The notes beneath the pieces are model-generated. The model was not told the DNA's origin and did no database searches. It worked only from the letters and a program-made list of their open reading frames with translations. Below, one piece after another: positions 59,333-64,000 of a DNA stretch of 64,000 bases. The stretch lies in the NCBI RefSeq assembly GCF_000765235.1, contig NZ_JPJG01000018.1, positions 17,856-81,855 on the forward strand. Reading direction: 5' to 3'. The stretch's first letter is position 1. Each line of letters opens with the position of its first letter. Both the position numbers and the translations under genes were made by a program. Origin of the DNA: Oscillibacter sp. ER4 (lineage in GTDB: Bacteria > Bacillota > Clostridia > Oscillospirales > Oscillospiraceae).

Positions 59333-60406
59333 ATGATCCATTATTCCTGCATCGGTGCTACCGGTTATGTTTGCGGCGAAGTGCTCCGCATGATGGTCAA
59401 CCACCACGAGGGAGAGCTTGTCAACGTGCTCGATACCTACGGTGTCGGAGATGCCATCTCCACGCATCATCCCGCTCTGCGCGGCTTCTATGATCAGGTC
59501 ATCATGGATCTCACGGAGGAGAACGTCCGCGAGACCGCGAAGAAGAGCGATGTCATCATGATCCAGGTCCCCTCTGGCGATGTGGCCAAGTGGGCGGAGA
59601 TCGTGCTCGCTGAGGACTGCGCCATCATCGATATCGGCGCTGACATCCGCTTCCGCGATGTCGACGTCTGGGAGAAGTGGTACGGCCAGAAGCACCCCGA
59701 CGCCAAGATGACCCACGACGCTGTTTACTGCATCCCTGAGGTCATGCGCGACCTTGCCAAGGGCAAGAAGCTCATCGCCAACCCCGGCTGCTATCCCACT
59801 GCTTCCACCCTCGGCCTCCAGCCCATGCTCAAGGCCGGTCACATCGTTGACAATACCATCGTCATCGATGCCAAGAGTGGCTACACCGGCGCAGGCCGCC
59901 GTCCCGCCCTCAACAAGCTCCTCACTGAGGCGGAGAACAACTTCTGCGCTTACGCCCTCGGCGGCGGCCACCGCCACACGCCCGAGATCGAGCAGAACAT
60001 TGCCTACATCACCGGCAAGGATCTGATGAAGCCCGAGACCTGGCAGTACATCAACTTCCAGCCGCACCTCCTGCCCCAGGTCCGCGGTATCGAGGTCACC
60101 ATCTACGCTACCTGCGACAGAGACTTCACCAACGAGGAAGTTTACGAGCTCTACAAGGACTTCTACAAGGATGAGCCCTTCGTCAAGGTCTTCCCGGCGA
60201 GCCTGCCCGTTCAGACCAAGTGGGTCTACGGCACGAACTTCTGCGAGATGACCCCGACCTTCGACGCGCGTACCCACCGCCTGATCGTCTCCTCCGTGAT
60301 CGACAACATCGGCAAGGGCGCAGCCGGCCAGGCCATCCAGAACATGAACCTCATCATGGGCCTGCCCGAGACCACCGGCCTCATGATGCCCCCGATGTAT
60401 CCGTAA
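59333..60406 (+). CDS. argC: N-acetyl-gamma-glutamyl-phosphate reductase
   Basis: The 357-residue enzyme reduces N-acetylglutamyl phosphate to the semialdehyde with NADPH. The catalytic cysteine is in ANPGCYPTAST and the histidine in GGGHRHTPEIEQ. The nucleotide loop begins SCIGATGYVCGEVLR. The ATG at 59333 follows CAAGGAGGAAAACAGAC. First gene of the arginine operon. Confidence 0.95.
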   Translation: MIHYSCIGATGYVCGEVLRMMVNHHEGELVNVLDTYGVGDAISTHHPALRGFYDQVIMDLTEENVRETAKKSDVIMIQVPSGDVAKWAEIVLAEDCAIIDIGADIRFRDVDVWEKWYGQKHPDAKMTHDAVYCIPEVMRDLAKGKKLIANPGCYPTASTLGLQPMLKAGHIVDNTIVIDAKSGYTGAGRRPALNKLLTEAENNFCAYALGGGHRHTPEIEQNIAYITGKDLMKPETWQYINFQPHLLPQVRGIEVTIYATCDRDFTNEEVYELYKDFYKDEPFVKVFPASLPVQTKWVYGTNFCEMTPTFDARTHRLIVSSVIDNIGKGAAGQAIQNMNLIMGLPETTGLMMPPMYP

Positions 60407-60483
60407 TTTTCGGTTCGACGAGTTTCGACCCGATTTAGGCACGAATGCTGTTAAACTAACGTTAAGAGAGGAGATCCCCCCAC

Positions 60484-61710
60484 ATGTCCAATCTGAAAAA
60501 GATCGAGGGCGGCGTTACCACGCCGCAGGGCTTCACCGCCGGCGCGGTCTACACCGCTATCAAAAAGCGCGAGAACAAGAAGCCCGACGTCGCTGTTCTC
60601 TACTCCGACCTGCCCTGCTCCTGCGCGGCCTGCTTCACCACGAACAAGTTCTGCGCAGCTCCGGTCATCCTTGACCGCGAGATCCTGAAAAAGGGCAAGG
60701 CCCGCGCCGTCGTCATCAACTCCGGCAACGCCAACGCCGCCACCGGCAAGCAGGGCATCGAAGACGCCCGCACCGTTGAGCGCGAGGCGGAAAAGCTGCT
60801 CGGCCTCGGCGAGGACGAAGTGTTCGTCTGCTCCACCGGCGTCATCGGCCAGAGACTTCCGGTCGACAAGGTGCTTCAGGGCATCCGCGAGATCATTCCC
60901 GCAAAGCTTGCCAAGGAGAACGGCTCCGAGGCTGCCTACGCCATCATGACCACCGATACCGTCCGCAAGGAGTGCGCCTATGAGCTGCAGCTCTCCACCG
61001 GCACCGTGAAGATCGGCGCGATGGCCAAGGGCTCTGGCATGATCCACCCCAATATGGCGACGATGCTCGTCTACGTGACGACCGACGCCAAGGCGGATCC
61101 CACAGACCTGCAGAAGATGCTCTCCGCGGCTGTGGATAAGAGCTTCAACATGTGCACCGTCGACGGCGACACCTCCACGAACGACTCGATCTTCCTGCTC
61201 GCCAACGGCGCTTCCGGCGTTGAGATCAAGACCGAAGAAGACAAGAAGGCGATGGCCGACCTTGTGCTCGCCATCTGCACCGATATGGCCCGCCGCGTTG
61301 CTTCCGACGGTGAAGGCGCGACCCACCTCATCGAGGTCGAGGCCTACGGCCTGCCCACCGAGCACGACGCGCGCCTGGTCGCCAAGTCCATCGCGGGCTC
61401 CATGCTCTTCAAGGCTGCCGTCTTCGGCCGCGACGCCAACTGGGGCCGCATCATGGCCGCTGCCGGTTACTCGGGCGCTGACGTTGACCCGACCCGTGCC
61501 GACTGCATCATCAAGAGCGCTGCCGGCGAAGTGCAGGTCATGAAGGATGGCTTCGGCGCGGACTTCAGCGAAGAGCTCGCCAAGAAGGTCCTCACCGAGC
61601 ATGACATTACCGTCATCGTCCGCTTCTATCAGGGCGACGGCGAGGCCAAGGCCTGGGGCTGCGACCTCACTTACGATTACGTCAAGATCAACGGCGACTA
61701 CCGCACCTAA
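60484..61710 (+). CDS. argJ: Bifunctional ornithine acetyltransferase/N-acetylglutamate synthase
   Basis: The 408-residue precursor recycles the acetyl group from N-acetylornithine to glutamate. It self-cleaves before the threonine of HPNMATML into two subunits; KGSGMIHPNMATML is intact. INSGNANAATG and RDANWGRI are present. Having argJ means the acetyl cycle runs without argE. It follows argC by 77 bases. Confidence 0.95.
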   Translation: MSNLKKIEGGVTTPQGFTAGAVYTAIKKRENKKPDVAVLYSDLPCSCAACFTTNKFCAAPVILDREILKKGKARAVVINSGNANAATGKQGIEDARTVEREAEKLLGLGEDEVFVCSTGVIGQRLPVDKVLQGIREIIPAKLAKENGSEAAYAIMTTDTVRKECAYELQLSTGTVKIGAMAKGSGMIHPNMATMLVYVTTDAKADPTDLQKMLSAAVDKSFNMCTVDGDTSTNDSIFLLANGASGVEIKTEEDKKAMADLVLAICTDMARRVASDGEGATHLIEVEAYGLPTEHDARLVAKSIAGSMLFKAAVFGRDANWGRIMAAAGYSGADVDPTRADCIIKSAAGEVQVMKDGFGADFSEELAKKVLTEHDITVIVRFYQGDGEAKAWGCDLTYDYVKINGDYRT

Positions 61711-61730
61711 TTTTTGAAGGAGGCTCCACC

Positions 61731-62606
61731 ATGAGCGATATCGCAAACAAGGTCGAAACTCTGATGGAGGCAATGCCTTACCTTCAGAAGTATCAGGGTA
61801 AGATCATCGTCATCAAGTATGGCGGCAACGCCATGATCAATGAAGAGCTCAAGGACGCCGTCATGCACGACGTGGTGCTGCTCAAGCTCCTCGGCATGAA
61901 GCCCGTGCTCAGCCACGGCGGCGGCCCCGGCATCAACAAGATGCTCGAAAAGCTCGACATCCCCGTCGAGTTTATCGAGGGCCTGCGCTACACCTCCGCC
62001 GACATCATGCGTGTTGTCGAGATGGTGCTCGTCGGCCAGGTGAACACCGAGCTCGTTGGCTTTATCAACAAGCTTGGCGGCAAGGCGGTCGGTCTTTCCG
62101 GCGTCAGCGGTGACATCTATCACTGCCACCAGCGCGACGAGGTCCACGGCTACGTGGGCGACATCGACTATGTCGATCCCAAGCCCATCTTCGCCCTGCT
62201 CGACGCGGGCTACATCCCCGTCATCGCCCCCGTCGGCACCGACGGTCAGGGCCACACTTTCAACATCAACGGCGATACCGCCGCGGGCAAGCTCGCTTCC
62301 GCGCTGGGCGCTGAAAAGCTTGTGATCCTCACCGATATCGAGGGCCTGTGCAACGACATCAAGATCCGCGACGTCATCAGCTATCTGAACATCGAGGATG
62401 TCAAGGCGCTCAAGGACAAGGGCACGATCGCCGGCGGCATGATCCCGAAGGTCGACTGCTGCGTGCAGGCCATCGAAGAGGGCGTGACGAGCGTCAACAT
62501 CATCGACGGCCGCAAGCCGCACTCCGTGCTCTACGAGGCCTTCACGAACGAGGGCACCGGCACGACGATCGGCACCGCACAGCCGAGCGTCGGCATCAAA
62601 TGGTAA
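61731..62606 (+). CDS. argB: Acetylglutamate kinase
   Basis: The 291-residue kinase phosphorylates N-acetylglutamate, the committed step. VIKYGGNAMIN, LSHGGGPGINKML and NINGDTAAGKLAS are the substrate and nucleotide motifs. An N-terminal helix (NKVETLMEAMPYLQKY) of the type found in arginine-inhibited hexameric enzymes is present. It follows argJ by 20 bases. Confidence 0.96.
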   Translation: MSDIANKVETLMEAMPYLQKYQGKIIVIKYGGNAMINEELKDAVMHDVVLLKLLGMKPVLSHGGGPGINKMLEKLDIPVEFIEGLRYTSADIMRVVEMVLVGQVNTELVGFINKLGGKAVGLSGVSGDIYHCHQRDEVHGYVGDIDYVDPKPIFALLDAGYIPVIAPVGTDGQGHTFNINGDTAAGKLASALGAEKLVILTDIEGLCNDIKIRDVISYLNIEDVKALKDKGTIAGGMIPKVDCCVQAIEEGVTSVNIIDGRKPHSVLYEAFTNEGTGTTIGTAQPSVGIKW

Positions 62607-62643
62607 AACATACACCCAACTTTTATTATAGGAGGACATAATA

Positions 62644-63867
62644 ATGATCGAAAAGTTCAAGACCAACGCCGAAGTCATCGAGAACGGCGACAAGTATCTC
62701 TATGGCAACCATGTCCGTATGCCCCTTTCCATCGAGCGCGGCGAAGGCGCTTACGTCTTCGATAAGGACGGCAACAAGTACCTCGACTTCATCGGCGGTA
62801 TCGCCGTCAACGGTCTCGGTCACTGCCATCCCGCGATCGTGAAGTGCCTCGAAGAGCGCGCCCACACGATCCTGCACTGCTCCAACTACTTCTACAATGA
62901 GCCCGCCGTCCAGACCGCGAAGCTCATCGTCGAGAACAGCTGCTTCGACAAGGTGCTGTTTGCCAACTCCGGCGCTGAGGCCAACGAAGGCCAGATCAAG
63001 CTCGCCCGCAAGTACGCCAAGGATCACGGCCATCCCGAGCGCTTCGTCGTCATCACGATGAAGAACTCCTTCCACGGCCGCACCCTCGCGACCTGCACGG
63101 CCACCGGCCAGTATGCGGTGCACCGCTACTTCGAGCCCCTGCCCTCCGGCTTCCGCTATGCTGAGTTCAACAACCTCCAGTCCGTCAAGGACATCATGGA
63201 CGAGTACGTCTGCGCCATCCTGACCGAGCCTGTCCAGGGCGAGGGCGGCGTGCGTCCCGCTTCCCAGGAATTCCTGCAGGGCCTGCGTGACCTGTGCGAT
63301 GAGAAGGGCATCCTCCTCATGTTCGACGAGGTCCAGGTCGGCTCCGGCCGTACCGGCAAGCTCTTCGCGCATCAGAACTACGGCGTTGAGCCCGATACCT
63401 GCTCCATGGCCAAGGCTCTCGGCTCCGGCGTGCCCATTGGCGCTGTCTGCGCCCGCGGCGAGGCTGCCAAGACCCTGACGCCCGGCACCCACGGCTCCAC
63501 CTTCGCCGGCGGTCCTCTCGCCTGCGCGCTCGCTGCCACCACGCTCGACGTGATGATCAACGACGGCGTCATCGAGAACTCCCGCAAGATGGGCGAGTAT
63601 TTCCGCAAGCAGGCCCACGAGATCATCGAGAAGAACCATCCCGAGGCGGTCAACGAGATCCGTGGCCTCGGCCTGATCGACGGCATCCAGCTCAACAAGC
63701 CCTCCGGCCAGCCCGTCGTCGACCTGTGCTTCAAGGACAGCAACGTCCTGATCAACAACACCAACGGCAACGTCCTGCGCTTTGTCCCGCCGCTGATCGT
63801 CAATGAAGAGGAGATCGACATTGTCATCAAGGCTGTTGATGAGGCCATGACCAAGCTCGGCTGGTAA
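62644..63867 (+). CDS. argD: Acetylornithine aminotransferase
   Basis: The 407-residue PLP enzyme converts N-acetylglutamate semialdehyde to N-acetylornithine. The PLP aspartate is in LLMFDEVQVGSGRTGK and the lysine in SMAKALGSGVPIGA; FANSGAEANEGQIKLAR and GGPLACA are present. Last gene of the argCJBD unit, with AGGAGGACATAATA upstream. Confidence 0.95.
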   Translation: MIEKFKTNAEVIENGDKYLYGNHVRMPLSIERGEGAYVFDKDGNKYLDFIGGIAVNGLGHCHPAIVKCLEERAHTILHCSNYFYNEPAVQTAKLIVENSCFDKVLFANSGAEANEGQIKLARKYAKDHGHPERFVVITMKNSFHGRTLATCTATGQYAVHRYFEPLPSGFRYAEFNNLQSVKDIMDEYVCAILTEPVQGEGGVRPASQEFLQGLRDLCDEKGILLMFDEVQVGSGRTGKLFAHQNYGVEPDTCSMAKALGSGVPIGAVCARGEAAKTLTPGTHGSTFAGGPLACALAATTLDVMINDGVIENSRKMGEYFRKQAHEIIEKNHPEAVNEIRGLGLIDGIQLNKPSGQPVVDLCFKDSNVLINNTNGNVLRFVPPLIVNEEEIDIVIKAVDEAMTKLGW

Positions 63868-64000
63868 TTATTTCGGATACTACCTCGCATTTCTTGCCTG
63901 CGAGGCCGGCGGCACGGGTTCCCTTCCCGTGCTTTGCCGGAAGTATACATGACCTCATCCCCGGCCTGCCGATGGGGGATCGGCGGGCCGGGGAGAGAGG
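63868..64000. other. Intergenic end of the window with several hairpins
   Basis: CCTCGCA/TGCGAGG, GCACGGG/CCCGTGC flanked by CCGGC/GCCGG, and GCCGAT/ATCGGC flanked by CCCGGC/GCCGGG follow argD. The second is the most likely terminator. No gene is visible before the window ends. Confidence 0.5.

Noticed and set aside
1..64000. tRNA, rRNA or insertion sequence transposase genes
   Set aside because: No cloverleaf, rRNA core sequence or transposase motif was recognised anywhere in the window.

Overview
The window looks like a chromosomal segment of a GC-rich, spore-forming Clostridia member, most likely Oscillospiraceae-like. The evidence is the Firmicutes order of the S10-spc-alpha ribosomal gene cluster (with adk, map, a KOW protein gene, infA and rpmJ after secY), zinc-ribbon S14, spmA-spmB and dpaA-dpaB sporulation genes, a perR-rubrerythrin pair and a giant 2-hydroxyacyl-CoA dehydratase activase. 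Apart from one inserted element, the genes have strong GC bias at third codon positions. No tRNA, rRNA or CRISPR was seen.

Layout. 1-1151: truncated EAL (minus) and GGDEF (plus) halves meeting head to head near 655, then an Hpt protein. 1200-2771: cardiolipin synthase. 2972-14593: a deoxyinosine glycosylase gene split by an ~11.1 kb integrative mobilizable element (about 3339-14469). The element carries a tyrosine integrase and a small excisionase-like protein, Tn916-type regulators, an arsR/permease/thioredoxin cassette, MobC and a MOBP relaxase, a leader-peptide attenuator ahead of a secreted protein and a small membrane protein, and conjugation accessory genes, one apparently truncated. 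14662-18394: MATE exporter, small hypotheticals, spmAB. 18528-34952: S10-spc-alpha operon, interrupted by two unusually palindrome-rich gaps. 35120-39770: secG and the activase. 39924-44922: PadR, a HAAS membrane protein and an ABC transporter. 44987-52286: a pst-pho operon with a B6-vitamer kinase gene inside it. 52345-57917: rubrerythrin/PerR, dipicolinate synthase, a DUF2812 protein, a DivIVA-like coiled coil and an HTH protein with a beta-solenoid-like tail. 58241-63867: a LysR regulator divergent from argC-argJ-argB-argD.

How parts work together. The pst transporter, PhoU and the PhoB/PhoR pair form one phosphate-response unit with a candidate Pho box in front of pstS. PerR and rubrerythrin form a peroxide unit with a PerR-box-like operator over the perR promoter. 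The arg genes take glutamate toward ornithine. The mobile element has integration and relaxase genes but no type IV secretion genes, so it probably needs a helper element to transfer.

The most unusual points are: the element's in-frame target site with paired arm-type repeats; an attenuator leader with no resistance gene behind it; the secreted glycine-rich protein with a putative partner; the palindromic gaps inside the ribosomal operon; and the HTH/beta-solenoid fusion.
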